Assembly: GCA_027627225.1 (NCBI GenBank)
Contig: CM051036.1
Location: forward strand, 38,642,426-38,706,425
Direction of reading: 5' to 3'
DNA: 64,000 bases
Source of the DNA: Congeria kusceri
Taxonomy: Eukaryota; Mollusca; Bivalvia; Myida; Dreissenidae
Under the pieces are notes generated by a model. It saw only the letters and a list, made by a program, of their open reading frames with translations, did not search any database and was not told the DNA's origin. Made by a program: the position numbers and the translations under genes. Position 1 is the first letter of the stretch. Every line of letters begins with the position of its first letter. Positions 34,640 through 46,794 of this stretch are shown here, piece by piece.

Positions 34640-34830
34640 CATATGGTACGTGCGCTCTAGCTTTTTCAAACATCAGTTTAAAATTAATACATTGCAGCAA
34701 TTTGTTGTCAAAATATTCATTATAACACGATCGGTAACAAGAAATAAAACTTTCGCATCGAGTCAAAATAAACCGATGTAGCGCATTAATTTAGTGGCCT
34801 TATTCCAGGACAATCGTAACCACTCGGCCT
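34640..34830 (-). repeat. Dispersed ~190-bp repeat, copy 1
   Basis: Read on the minus strand, 'aataaggc(c)accaaattaatgc' through 'ttgttaccgatcg' to 'ttaattttaaactg' matches 61065-61215 on the plus strand. The copies are diverged, so the family is old. No element ends were recognised. Confidence 0.7.
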
Positions 34831-36015
34831 ATCCCGGCAAGCCGAGTTAAAACTTCCGCTTGTCGGAAGTGGCCGATGTGATCAGAGTGATTACAGGACA
34901 CAGGTGAATATTGAAAGAAGGTGTGTAATTAAAGATGAATTAACACTTTTTATAAATTGACTTTTTCAGAAACTATCATTGTAACAAATCACGTGATTAC
35001 AGAATATACATATTATAATAGTAGTATTAATACTTTATAAAATACGAAAAGTTGCTGTTATGAAGAAGGACCCTTTCTGGTTTCCATTTACTAACTCGTT
35101 TCTTGCAGAGAAGTAGTTCCCGCGATACAGGTTCCTGAAGTTACTCTCTCTTAAGACCGTTTGCATCCGCCAACAGTATAAAACAGTTTTGTTAGATACA
35201 AACTTACCTTAAGAACGAGCTTTAGTTTTATTACAGCAACCATCTGGTTGAAAAGCATATTAAAAGGGAGATTGTCCTTAACATCATAATTACATTCAGA
35301 AATAAAAGTATATTCATTATTACACATCATTTAATGTACCGTTAATACATTGACTTTGTCTATATAAAGTCAAAACAATGCGTAAATATAACTGTTATAA
35401 CTGTGAAGTGCCAACATATCCCATTAATTGTATAAAAAAATATAAGCAAACGTTACATGGCGATCCTTATAGTAAACATTTTTTTAAACATTTACATATA
35501 ATAAGTACACATTATTGTTGTAATTATCTAAGTTGTATCTGTGAATAATATTTTCTCACATGTGTACTCAGACATGATAGTTTTAACTATATTTGAATAT
35601 AATAATACACTTATTTAATCATTTGTGTATTCTCATTTTGAAGAGTCATGTGTCTTTATTTTAGTCAACTGCTTCATACGTGTCCGTGAGAAAGTTTCAC
35701 AGTCTGGGGCTGGAAAAGCATTTCTCTAAAAATAGAATTTAAATAAGGAATTTTTATAATATATCAAAACTCGTTGTCTGCTATGCTGTTTTGGTTGCAA
35801 AACGTAATTATTTTTATATCTAGTATGCATTTTTAAGTAAAAAATTACTAGGGTATGTCTAGGAAGCAATCTTTCTCGAAAAATAACTGATGTTCGTTCA
35901 AAGCGATATGCTTTTCAAGCCTTGAAATATGAACAATTAATGTATCATAGAACATGCAAATGTCAATTTTAAGAAATTTACTTTTCAAAGCCACAAACTG
36001 TGAATATGTTCCTTT
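34831..36015. other. Gene-free stretch
   Basis: AT-rich. No repeats, RNA genes or coding frames of note. Confidence 0.4.
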
Positions 36016-36018
36016 AAA

Positions 36019-36232
36019 GGATTATGTTGTTCCAGATGTTACGTCCTGGTGGCCTGGTGGCAGGATTATGTTGTTCCAGATGTTACGTCCTGGTGACCTG
36101 GTGGCAGGATTCTGTTGTTCCAGATGTTACGTCCTGGTGGCCTGGTGGCAGGATTCTGTTGTTCCAGATGTTACGTCCTGGTGGCCTGGTGGCAGGATTA
36201 TGTTGTTCCAGATGTTACGTCCTGGTGGCCTG
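36019..36232 (+). repeat. 44-bp minisatellite, ~4.9 copies
   Basis: Units start GGATT(A/C)TGTTGTTCC at 36019, 36063, 36107, 36151 and 36195, exactly 44 bases apart, with one or two variant positions. GC-richer than its surroundings. The two open frames that cross it are by-products of a unit that is not a multiple of three. Confidence 0.95.
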
Positions 36233-36248
36233 GAATTTCTGAAAAGAG

Positions 36249-36500
36249 ATATGAGGCTAGTCGTGGGAAAACCGGACTGAATGCATGTGCGTAAAGTAAA
36301 GCAGTCCGCACAGGCTAATCCGGGACGGCACTTTTCGCTTTTGTGGTATTTTCTGTTTCAAGGAAGTCTCTTCTAAACACAAATCCATTGTAGGCGGAAA
36401 GTGCCGTCCCGTATTAGCCTGTGCGGACTGCACAGGCTAATCCGGAACGACACTTTACGCTCATGCATTAAGACCGGTTTTCTCACGACGCGCCACATAT
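36249..36500. mobile_element. MITE with ~50-bp TIRs and GTCGTCCC-type inner hairpins, copy 1
   Basis: The left end ATATGAGGCTAGTCGTGGGA is mirrored by TCTCACGACGCGCCACATAT. Inside are paired copies of 'gcacaggctaatccgg' and 'aggcggaaagtgccgtccc'. The same element recurs at 50117-50364. I recall this family as abundant in bivalves. Confidence 0.9.
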
Positions 36501-36668
36501 ATCTCAGCAATACGTTCGGAACTTATTAATTTTTAATTCTAAAGATATTTCCAATTTTCTCGAACATATTTAATATTATTTATCAACATTTTATTAGTAA
36601 TATTCTAAATGAGTTAATGTCAGTTAATATCGTATTCTGTGTAAACAAAGTTTTTGAAAAGCATTCTT

Positions 36669-37181
36669 TAAAGGGGATTGTTCACATTTGTTTTATATTT
36701 CTGAAATATGCCATTAAACTATTTAACTTGTCAAATTAAAGCATCTGAATTAAATATTCCTAATAGAAGTACTTTAACAAGAAAATAAAACAAAAGAGAA
36801 AGAAAAAATGTTACTCCAACCGGGGTTGTAACCTCAAACCACCGGATCAGAAGTCTAACTCGTTACCTCTTGGCCATTCCGACTTACAAACTTTATATGG
36901 TATTTTTTACTTTATGTACCGGAAAGTGATACACGCATTTTAACAATTTCAACGAAAACAACAGAAGTAATCCCAATTTTTTCATCGTTAAGGGTTAAAG
37001 ACGCTTCATAATTTTATCTACTTTAACTTATGATTACTCATTAACGAAACGTCATTTATAGTTTATTTTTAGGTCAGTGGAGTTATATCACTCCTTTATA
37101 TACACTGTTCTTTTATTTTTCGACTCTGTGACAAAAGGTTGAAAATTGACGATTCGTCAATCTGTAAACAGGACCCTTAAT
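36669..37181. mobile_element. TIR element with an internal tRNA-like segment
   Basis: The left end TTTAAAGGGGATTGTTCACA is matched loosely in inverted orientation by the right end (ACAGGACCCTTAA, to 37181). On the minus strand at about 36835-36890, ATGGCCAAGAGGTAACGAG (A-box-like) and GAGGTTACAACCCC (B-box-like) give a class II tRNA-like core. Same design as 3444-3885. Confidence 0.7.
36835..36890 (-). ncRNA. tRNA-like core inside the TIR element
   Basis: A- and B-box-like sequences at tRNA spacing, without a closing acceptor stem. Probably an internal Pol III promoter relic and not a tRNA gene. Confidence 0.5.
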
Positions 37182-38029
37182 TATGTTTGACGTTGACGTC
37201 CGTTCTTGAAAAGCAAAACAAACGAGGAAATAAATATTCAACCGCATCAAAATAATACCATTTAATATGATAAATAGCGTACTAAATATTGTGAAATATC
37301 ATGTGATAAAGAATACTTTAAAGGCCCTTTATACAAATAAGAATCAAATGTTATGTGTGGTCGATGTATTCTATTTACAAGCTTATTGAACAACTTGAAT
37401 TTAGTTTCGAGATGGTCGGTCATATCTTTACAGCAGCAAACAGCATTCAAACGTTTAGGAGGAAGTTCTATAAAAAGTATTACGAACAAAAAATATGGCG
37501 ACACATTCTCTATCTGATAACTATGCAGATATTTATATATTTATAGCCGTTTACTTTCGTTCTCGAATTAAATCAATTAAAATTCGCGTATAAACTATTT
37601 TAACATTATACAAACAGCAAATCAATTGATATAAAACGCTTTCCTTTAAAATGAGTACATATTGCAATAACATAAGGCGACGACATTAATATGTATTTGA
37701 CTGGTTTGTTTTGACAGCTCCACCATGCACAGTTCTGCTCCAGCTACGTGACATTTGCAAGGTTGATCACTAACATACAAGGAAGACATTCTTGTGAAAG
37801 AGATTGGCTGTTTCTCTGTAATTCCGTGAAGATTTTGTCTTTACATCGACACATGCAAAGGTCCCCTATTATGACCAAGTGCGCACTGTTTATGATATAA
37901 AATGCAAGTATTAATAACAAGTATTGTATATAGAATGTTCGACGACATATTGTCGTGTTTTATGTATCAGATATTTAATGATAGCTTGATAACACGAGAC
38001 ACAAGAGTGCCTGTATCGCTCCACTGGCC
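37182..38029. other. Gene-free stretch
   Basis: AT-rich. Short open frames on both strands at 37262-37546 overlap each other and carry no motif. Confidence 0.4.
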
Positions 38030-39180
38030 TTTTAAGAAACAAAAGGACCCTGATATGCTATATCAGGAAAAAAGGCCCCGCCCTCTGGTCGCTGTTTATT
38101 TAAAGCATCAAAATAATAAAAGTACTTTGGTAGAGAACCACCTAATGAAAATGTCTGTGAAATTATTTCAAAATCTAACCAGTGGTTCAAAGTTTTCCAT
38201 ATAGCCATATAAGGAAAAAGGGCCTCTCCTCCTGGCGGCCATGTTTTCCAACTTTGGTAGAGAACCACCAAAAGAAGATTTTCAAAGTTTTCAATATAGC
38301 CATATAAGGAAAACTGGCCCCGCCTCTGGCGACCATATTTTTCAATTGAGTGGAACCATTTGAGCAAAATTGGTAAAGAACCACCCTAGGAACATTTTTT
38401 TCTGTGAAATTATTTGGAAATCCAATCACTGGTTTCTGACAAGACACATTTTTCAATATAGCCATATATAGAAAAATAGTGCCGCCTTTGGCAACCATGT
38501 TTTTCAACGGAGCGGAACCACTTAAGCAAATTTGGTAGAGGACCACCCAGGGAACATTCCTGTGAAATTATTTGGAAATCCAACTAGTTGTTTCTGACAA
38601 GAACATTTTCAAAGTTTTTAATAGAGCCATATAAAAAAGTGGCTCCGTCCCCCTGGAAGCCGTGTTTTTTCAACGAAACGGAACCACTTGAACAACTTTG
38701 GTAGAGGGCCACCCAAGGAACATTCCTGTGAAATTATTTAAAAATCCAATCAGTGGTTTCTGACAATATGATTTTCGAAGTTTTCAATATAGCCATATTA
38801 GAAAAATGGCTCCGCCCCCTGGCGGCCATGTTTTTCAAAGGAGTGGAACCAGTTTAGCAACTGTGGTAGAGTACCACCCAAGAAACGTTTCCGTGAAATT
38901 ATTTCGACATCCAACCAGTGGTTTCTGACAAGAAAATTTCTTTAATGTAACATAATTATATAAGGAAAAATGGCCCCGCCCCCGGAGCAGAACCATTTGA
39001 GCAAGTTTGGTAGAATACCACAAAAGGATCATTTCTGTGAAGTTTCATCAAAATTGATCAACTGTTATCAGAGGGGATGTCGTTTAAAGGAAAGTTAACT
39101 CACGCACGGTCGGACGCACGAACGCGCGCCGGAAGAACCGCCATGGCATAAGGTCGTTCGCCTTCGGCTAGTGGAGCTTA
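38030..39180. repeat. Degenerate ~165-bp tandem repeat, about six copies
   Basis: Landmarks '(c)tggcggccatgtttttcaa', 'ttggtagag(a/g)accaccc', 'gtgaaattatttggaaatcc' and 'atagccatata' recur about every 164-166 bases (for example 38324, 38488, 38654, 38820). It ends with the GC-rich 'cacgcacggtcggacgcac' and 'gccatggcataagg'. Minus-strand open frames across it are periodic artefacts. Confidence 0.85.
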
Positions 39181-39225
39181 AAAGAAGTCAGGATCTGACT
39201 AGAAACAGTACGCATATTAATAGAC

Positions 39226-39325
39226 TGATGATGGTGATGGTGACGACAGTAACGCCGATGGTGATGATTATGATGATGATGATGGTGTTGATGATGATGA
39301 TGATGACGATGATGAAGATGATGAC
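39226..39325 (+). repeat. Imperfect (TGA)n microsatellite
   Basis: A run of TGA/GAT trinucleotides with interspersed GGT, CGA and AGA variants. The 78-residue methionine-rich open frame across it is a microsatellite product. Confidence 0.95.
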
Positions 39326-39419
39326 TGGCAGGAACATTAGTGATTTGTTCAATGGCTTTATAGTCATCTCTATATGTGAAGAATGTGTATGTTGTGTTTC
39401 GAGTTAAAGGATTTTAACG

Positions 39420-40640
39420 TCAACGAACAGACCATGTTCTAGATTTTTGTTTTTGCGTGTTTTATAAATGTTAAACCATGTGGCGTTTCAGAGAACGTGT
39501 TGCCAATTAATTTAAAGTGTCATTTATTCGCTGAGTAGTTCTGACGTAGCAAAACGTACCGAATAACAAGCGGAGCGTGGCGTTATTGACGTATGCCGTA
39601 AATCTAGCCCACGTGGTGGTTAATGACGTATGTGCTATTATGTTTACATTTTCATGCATATGATGAATTTGCTACAACTCACATTTAATGTGTTTCATGA
39701 AATCTATACATTGTTGTTTTTATCAGGAATGATTTGCTAAGACAAAGTGATATAACAAGCATTTTCACGAGCATTCAATAATACTTGAACGTTAAAATTG
39801 TTTCTTCTATGTATTTGAGTATTTCAAAATTGCTCGTTATTCTCTTGATCATTAGTCACGGACGTGTTTTTTGTCAAAACAATAAGTTAAATACTTTGGA
39901 GTTAACCATCTCTCATTACATTAATAAATATTAAGGAGACCTAGTGGGCAATAAAATGTATATTCAATTCAATAGTTCATATACGATATCACACATACCA
40001 GTTTATTAAAATGTCAAATCATTAGGTAGACGTCTACGACTTCCATTTCGTCTCGTGTTTTTTTTTCGATTTGCTCTAGATTTGCAGGTATCATCATAAT
40101 GGCTTCACTTTCTGAAAGTGGAACATCTTTCTATCAATGTATATTCATGCGAATTCGCCATTGAAAGGTGTCAAACAGACAACCATTTATTGATTTCGGT
40201 GAATGTTCGAATTTTATTTCCAGTGGTGTTCATAGAAAATTATATTTTCGCGATTGGAAATATTTTTTGCTATAACCACTCGTAAAATGTGATTCGATCA
40301 TTCGCAGAAAGCAACAAACATCGTCAATATATTAACATAAATTAATGTTATATATACATGTAATAAATAAATAAGTTAAACATTAAAATTGACTAAGTAT
40401 TATCATCTACCGAAATATGCAATTTATTCGTTGAGCAAAAACTATTTTAGTACGTGTTTACAGCAAAGTAAACTGACTTTTCGAGAACGTGACCGAATTT
40501 TAACTTACTTACTTTTTTAATAACATTACATGACATGGCCGAAGCACTTAGTGCGTGTTTACAACGAGGTTAACCGTAGCGGCAGTTTCATTGACAATGT
40601 AATTGGTTTTCAAATTATATCCGGTTTATATAACATAGCG
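39420..40640. other. Gene-free stretch
   Basis: AT-rich. CRE-like ATTGACGTATGCCG and AATGACGTATGTGC occur near 39587 and 39623. No gene recognised. Confidence 0.4.
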
Positions 40641-40649
40641 GTCCAACTT

Positions 40650-41390
40650 ACCTCAACGTCAGTAAATATCGCGTCGCGAAGCAGATCGACAAGGGCTAAC
40701 CTTACTACGAAGTCAGTATAGATCGGGAACCAGATTCGCTCAATTCAACTACAAAGTCTGTCAAGTTTGGGAATATGACCAATAGGTCCAATCTTACTAC
40801 AAAATCAGTGAAGATCGGAACCAGACTATTCCAACCGTAGTACAAATCTTTCAAGATTGGAAACATGATATGTTCAACCTTACTACAAAGTCAGTAAAGA
40901 TCGGAAACCAGACTAGGTTCAACATTACTACAGAAGGTAAATATCGGGAAATTGGACTACCGTAAAAGCTCTATGTTTTCGGACACTTAAAAATAAATAA
41001 AATTTGGATACACAAAAATATTCCCAAATTACAGGTGTCCGAAAATTTATAGACACTATGACAATATTGCAATTACGTTCGGAAAATTTATAGTGTCCGA
41101 AAACATAAAGCTTTTAAGGTAGGTTTAACGTTACTACAGACAGTAAATATCGGGAAAGCAGCTAGGTTCAACGTTACTACAGACATTAAATAGGTTCAAC
41201 GTTACTGCAGACAGTAAATATCGGGAACCAAACTTTGTGCAACCTTTGTATGATTCAGTTTAAGATCGGATACCAGAATGTCCAACCTTATTACAAAGTT
41301 GGTAAAGTTCGGAAACCAGACTAAAGCCAACCTTACTACAGTCAGTATACATGTAGATGGGAACCAGACTATGTCCACCCTTACTATTTA
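40650..41390 (+). repeat. Degenerate ~40-45-bp minisatellite
   Basis: The theme 'aaccttactacaaagtcagt' then 'aagatcgg(g)aaccagact' recurs many times with heavy divergence. It is interrupted by a small MITE (40975-41114). A further fragment of the array reappears at 44458-44512, beyond the insertion cluster. Confidence 0.8.
40975..41114. mobile_element. 140-bp MITE flanked by TA, inside the minisatellite
   Basis: The left end AAAGCTCTATGTTTTCGGAC is mirrored by GTCCGAAAACATAAAGCTTT, and TA lies on both sides (40973-40974, 41115-41116). TA target duplications are typical of Tc1/mariner-type elements. Confidence 0.8.
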
Positions 41391-41834
41391 GGTTACAATA
41401 TTCTAATTCCAATCCTTAAGAAATTTAATGTAAAAGCGATAACTTTAACCAAAAATAAATGCAACATTTTGCACATAGGGACCCTCATAACCATACATTT
41501 TCGTCAAGAGCATTCTAAGCTGAATTGATTTAAGCAATAAAAAGGATATGTCATGTGTTATGTAAGAAAGAACTCGACAATAAACAAAGTTGACTGTTTG
41601 ACCACCATCGTTTTAGTTGAATGTAACCCGCCTCAGCGCAAGTGTCATACTGTGGTCTCCAATCTTAAAACATATCAGTGATTTATGTGTGCATACCAAT
41701 TCCTACCCTACCATCATCTCCAAAAAAGAATATCAAAGCAAGTGTCTAAACCTAAAACATGTCTTCGAGTTAAACTTGTTGATTTATGTAGAGAGTACAG
41801 CTCTACATCTCTTATTTATTTAGTGTATTGTGAC
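41391..41834. mobile_element. MITE, GGTYACA-ended family, copy 1
   Basis: It starts GGTTACAATATTCTAA and ends TTTAGTGTATTGTGACC, about 17-base inverted ends. It is a diverged copy of the element at 48520-48988. The flanks here no longer show a clean target duplication. Confidence 0.75.
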
Positions 41835-41842
41835 CTACTATA

Positions 41843-42320
41843 AAGGTTACGCATGCGCAAATAAATTCCTTCTTTGTTACATATAAAATATTCAAAATTT
41901 TATCTCACTTTTCACTATGACCAAGCTACTTTCCAATATATCACCATACATTTTTGGAAAGATGAGGACATAACCCTTTGAAAAAACAGCATGTCAAAAA
42001 ATTCTATGTGTTGTAACTAAAAATATTTACCCTAGAAAAAACACACCGGTTTTGACAGGCATGGAGGCTGCCATTTTGCACATGAATACATGGGCCAAAA
42101 GTTATGAAGTTGGAAACCACTAGACAAAAAGTAGTGCACAAAACAGCCTTTTTTCTTATTGCTTACATATATACCTTTAAAATGATACCAAAACATATCA
42201 TTTAAACTGTATTTTACAAATTATATGCATCCTGCACTCAACCACATGTGCTTATTATCTAACTGACAGCATGTAACCCTGAGGATGTGACTTCCGTTTT
42301 GGGGTAATTAGACCTTTAAG
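41843..42320 (+). repeat. ~475-bp direct repeat, copy 1
   Basis: From AGGTTACGCATGCGCAAAT to TAATTAGACCT. Nearly identical to 43986-44458, with about a dozen differences by eye. The ends are weakly inverted (AGGTTA / TAGACCT). It could be an LTR or one of two independent insertions. Confidence 0.85.
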
Positions 42321-42790
42321 AGAACCCAACCCTTTCAAATTTGAATAAAAACCACAATTTTCATCAATCTGATCTATTTCGAGAAAGAACATGAAGTCCT
42401 ATTACACTGGTTTAAAGATTTATTGGAAAAAAATAAAATTGAAAATGTCACATGTAATGGTGTTTTGAAGCAAAAATTTAGACGGAAAAAAATGTACTTG
42501 GGTACATCTGGAAAACATGATTTTAACTCAGAATTAAGCATAAGTTTGAGTTTTAATAGGCATAGCAGATACAATATATAAAGTTAGAAGTGAAAACAAT
42601 CTTCATTGGCATTCTAAATGTTACAGAATAGGTTTTTAGTCCGTTTTGAACAAAAAAAAATTAGTTTCTTCATTTTCAGATGCCATTTGACCCCAGAAAA
42701 GGATTTGTTTACATAACAATCAACAGATTTGACCTCCTGTCACACAACAAAAAAAGAATTTGACCCCAAAATGTCAATGCCAGATATTAA

Positions 42791-42878
42791 TTAACAGTCT
42801 TCTGTCACACCTGAACCTGTGGGTGAGGTTAGCCGCCTGCAATCTTCAATCTGTTCCAGGTACTCTCTGCTGAGTAAT
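42791..42878 (-). CDS. Possible terminal coding exon, product not recognised
   Basis: On the minus strand a good 3' splice signal (TTTTTATTTTCACAG, ending at 42879) is followed by an open frame LLSREYLEQIEDCRRLTSP... that ends at TAA 42791-42793. The residue mix looks like real protein. The frame does not match that of the candidate exon at 43180-43345 without an extra base, so the two cannot simply be joined. It lies between the two 475-bp direct repeats. It could be a gene fragment carried there. Confidence 0.3.
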
Positions 42879-43179
42879 CTGTGAAAATAAAAAGGTTTTC
42901 TGTGCATGTTTACTCAATATTGTGATTACTAGTGTAACTTAGATACAATAAGTGTACATATACAATAGTTAACTAAGTTTTATTTACTGCGATAAGGCTA
43001 GTCGCTATGCCGGCTTCAGATTGTCGAGCTCATGTGCGAACAGTTCAGTTCTAAAACGGGTTTGAGAGTCCCAACAAGGGTTAAACTCTTGCTTTTCCTA
43101 CTGATGTTGATAAGAAGAATGCTAGGCTGGAAAAGAAGTCATTAGATAGTAGAATACATTACAATAATCATGTACTAAC

Positions 43180-43345
43180 CTTAAAAAATACCGATGGTAC
43201 GGACACGACTGTGTCAGCTTTACGGCCCCGCCCCAACGCTCCAGTGTAGTTGACAAGTAAAGTAGTTTTGACGACTCGTCCCTTCACCCAGACTTGTATA
43301 CCAATGAGTTGATGGTTCCGGCTGAGGTCCTGGTTCTTTTCAACA
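43180..43345 (-). CDS. Possible internal coding exon, product not recognised
   Basis: On the minus strand: acceptor (TTTTTAAATGCAG, ending at 43346), 55 uninterrupted codons (VEKNQDLSRNHQLIGIQVWV and onward, GALGRGRKADTVVSVPSVFF), then a consensus donor AAG|GTTAGT at 43180/43179. Local GC is higher than in the surroundings. I do not recognise the protein. The exon is 166 bases: one base completes a preceding codon, then 55 codons follow. No upstream exon was identified before the second direct repeat. Confidence 0.4.
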
Positions 43346-43985
43346 CTGCATTTAAAAACATACTCAAATTAAACCAAACTGTGATGGTGATTTAAATTTT
43401 GATGCCGCTATCTCCATTAGGTGGGGTCTAGGTTGGCGTGAGCAGCTTAAGTGTTTTATGCATGCATTTAATGTATTTGCAGCTGAAAGTCTGATTGAAC
43501 TACAATTACAAAATAACATATGAACTAAATAGGATCTGTTAACTTTGCAAATTAGGAAAATTGGTATTATTAAAAGTAGGCAGGTCGGACGGTCATCATG
43601 GCCAAAGCATCGGCCAGTGCGGACACGACCTTTGCGGGCATTATTGTCAGTTACAGGTTCTTAAACTAAATATTCAGGATTACAACACAAGGCATTATGA
43701 CATAAATGAGAGAATTGTTGAAACAAATGCAAATTAATGTCAAAATGAAACTGAAAAACAACACGATGAACACAATGGGTCTCGGATTGCCACTCTGGTG
43801 GACATTTTGCTTTAATTTTCCCATATTTACCCCCCAAATGCCCCCTAGCGCAACCATCCCATAAAATACAGCCCTAAATGGGGTCAAGGTGGCATCTGGC
43901 AGTTATTCTTTCCAGTACAGTGTGTTTGTAAGAGTCCATTTTCAAAATCTTTGCAGACGACTAATATTAGGTGAAGTTCTTAAAG

Positions 43986-44458
43986 GTTAGGCATGCGCAA
44001 ATAAATTCCTTCTTTGTTACATATAAAATATCAAAATTTGATCTCACTTTTCACCATGACCAAGCTACTTTCCAATATATCACCATACATTTTTGGAAAG
44101 ATGAGGACATAACCTTTTGAAAAAACAGCATGTCAAAAAATTCTATGCGTTGTAACTCAAAATATTTACCATAGAAAACACACACCGGTTTTGACAGGCA
44201 TGGAGGCTGCCATTTTGCGCATGAATACATGGGCCAAAAGTTATGAAGTTGGGAACCATTAGACAAAAAGTAGTGCACAAAACAGCCTTTTTTTCTTATT
44301 GCTTACATATATACCTTTAAAATGATACCAAAATATATCATTTAAACTGTATTTTACAAATTATATGCATCCTGCACTCAACCACATGTGCTTATTATCT
44401 AACTGACAGCATGTAACCCTGAGGATGTGACATCCGTTTTGGGGTAATTAGACCTAAA
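43986..44458 (+). repeat. ~475-bp direct repeat, copy 2
   Basis: Starts AGGTTAGGCATGCGCAAAT and ends TAATTAGACCT. Same orientation as copy 1. It is followed at 44458-44512 by a residue of the minisatellite seen at 40650-41390. Confidence 0.85.
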
Positions 44459-44512
44459 GGCAGTACAACCAGACTCGGTATCAGGAACCAGACTATGTCT
44501 TACCGGGACGCA

Positions 44513-45187
44513 TCAATCTAGTGTCATCTTTTGATAATTCCTGCAACATATTTCATTAACATACATTAATAGTTTTTATTTATTGTGATAATGTATTAGT
44601 TTTGGAACCAATCATGTTGTATAGTATCACGTTAACACCTGCGTTAATGAAACCAATGCTAGCCGGTCCCCACATGGGCATGTCTACATTATCAGTTCGG
44701 ACCGTTGATTGCGTCTCCTGATCTGTTTCGATAGCAATTATATTTGTGTTGTCATGGAGCACATGGATCCACTGGAATTAAACTTGGAATCCTAACTGAC
44801 TTATAAGAGTTCACTTTTTATATCAAAAAGTTGCAGTATATTCTAATATGATAATAAAACTTTAGTTTTATTATTAAAAGACTGCATATTTAAATCGTTT
44901 ACGCGTGTAGTAGCGAGTTACATTTGGTCGTTTGGTCGCAACAATGCAGATTTATCAGAAGTTCTACTTTACAACTTGCATCAAATTAAACAAAGCGAAA
45001 AATATTTTGATAACTCATTGGCTGAAATTTTAATAAATGAACTAAATATAGATCGTGAAAATCTTTAACTCCTCATTATATTATTCGTCAAGTAATAAAA
45101 TATTATACTATATTTGAGCTTACTACTACTACTTATAAAAAGAATTACCTGATACAGTTTATTGCCACGTTAACTATTGTATGCATC
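44513..45187. other. Gene-free stretch
   Basis: AT-rich. A 60-residue minus-strand open frame (44580-44762) has no recognisable motif. Confidence 0.4.
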
Positions 45188-46386
45188 ACCATCACAGTGT
45201 ACGAACGCAACTGTATCAATTCCGGAAGTCGGTGCCGCGTCGGCATACAGTCGTTTATGTTTTTGATGTACTTGATCGATATTGGATATTGTTGGAAGTG
45301 ATTTCTCTCAAAATCAAAAGGAAAGGTATGCGTAAAGTATTTTATTTACCCAGCATTGTTTCAATTACGTGTTGTTTTCATAAATAGACATTCCCTTCAG
45401 AGAATTATTGAGAAATCATACAGTAATGCAGAAAGTTGGTAGGCCCGTTGATCCGCAAACATCAAAAAGTATATAAATTGGATGCATTCTCAAACAAATA
45501 TATGCCAGAAGTGTAATTTCTAGATTAATTATCGATATATGAATTACAGCCGCATTTTACAGTAGGTAGATGTGCTCGATTGTGGATTTTCATATTTGGC
45601 CGTAAATGAACATGTCCAGATTTGTATATTGTATGCCTAACTGCACAGCACAATATTTTGAACTGTATGTTAGTCGCATTTGACTGTATCCTAATCGCAA
45701 TCATTAATATGGCAAATAATCGTTAATATTAGGCCAGAAGTGTTGTTTTTCAGATATAGTAATCGCATATGTATTACGGTAACATTTTACAGTAGAGAGA
45801 TGCATTAATAGATCTTTATATTTGGCTACAAAGGAATAATTCTCAAATCGTGTACTGTATGACTAATCGCACAACACATTTAGACTGTCAGGTTGTCGCA
45901 TTTGACTATACCCTAAATGCAACTTCAATAACATTGCATATACTCGTTTTAACGTGATTTACGTGTATGCGTGGACTGAAGTCATTCTTGAAATGTAAAC
46001 AGCCAGTGTTATTTACATTTTACAAAAATGTACGTAATGATATTTAATCATTAGTCCAGTATCTGTAAAATGTTCGAGGTTCATTTTCAAACTTGCTGGG
46101 CAGCAGACAAGCTTATTTGATGACACATACTAACATGTGTTTTGTTTCCTAATATTGTTTATTGAAAGTGATTAAAGAGTGTATGTACGATTTGTGATAT
46201 CGTTTTCTTGTTCAAGATAAGAGCGTGAAAACGACTAAGCGACTAAATCGCGTAGAAAACGCAAACGACAAACGGTGTAATTAATGGCGTTGTGGAGACT
46301 ACATCAACTATCGGTCAAGTTTTACATACTTGTATTGAAGTTTTCGTTGAATTTTCATCCTAAATGAACTGAATTCACTATACAGG

Positions 46387-46794
46387 TGGTAGATCGTATG
46401 TTGCTAACTGGTATAGTGTAAGTGAGGAATAAACTAACTAGTACCAAAAATGGCGGATTTCCACTGATTTTTTAATGTATTACAAAGGATTTGTGGAAGG
46501 TCAGTGTATTTATCTTCTAGATTTGACTTAATCATTATGCGCAGGATAATCTAAAGTTATTCATTTACCCTCGATATAAATCGTGTAACTGTACTTTTAG
46601 AAATAACAATGTTATTGAAGAGTTTATACACACTTGCTTGGTCGTTTACGAATTGGACGGCTTATTTTTCCTACCTTTTTTGACCATTTATAAAGTTTTA
46701 TATGCATCTTTCGTACAAAGGAGAACTCAAAAAGCTTGGCGTACACCTTTCTTGAACCCCTGAACTATACCAGTTAGAAACGTACGATATACCC
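46387..46794. mobile_element. MITE-like inverted repeat nested in the 2.2-kb transposon
   Basis: The left arm GATCGTATGTTGCTAACTGG TATAG pairs with the right arm CTATACCAGTTAGAAACGTA CGATAT, about 25 bases at roughly 80% match, with about 350 bases between them. It may be a separate insertion or part of the host element's structure. Confidence 0.55.

Larger units (their letters stand above)
42321..43985. other. Interval between the direct repeats
   Basis: About 1.67 kb. Apart from the two exon-like segments on the minus strand, I see a GC-richer block at 43580-43640 (GGACACGACC, GGCCAAAGCATCGGCC) and no reverse transcriptase, integrase or protease motif. Confidence 0.5.

Noticed and set aside
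35954..36280. 108-residue open frame
   Set aside because: Produced by the 44-bp minisatellite read in successive frames; the peptide repeats with the DNA period.
39171..39407. Methionine-rich 78-residue open frame
   Set aside because: Translation of a TGA/ATG microsatellite.
41843..44458. Firm call of an LTR retrotransposon
   Set aside because: The repeats do not start TG and end CA, there is no primer-binding site or polypurine tract that I can identify, and there are no protease, RT or integrase motifs. Left as a direct-repeat pair.
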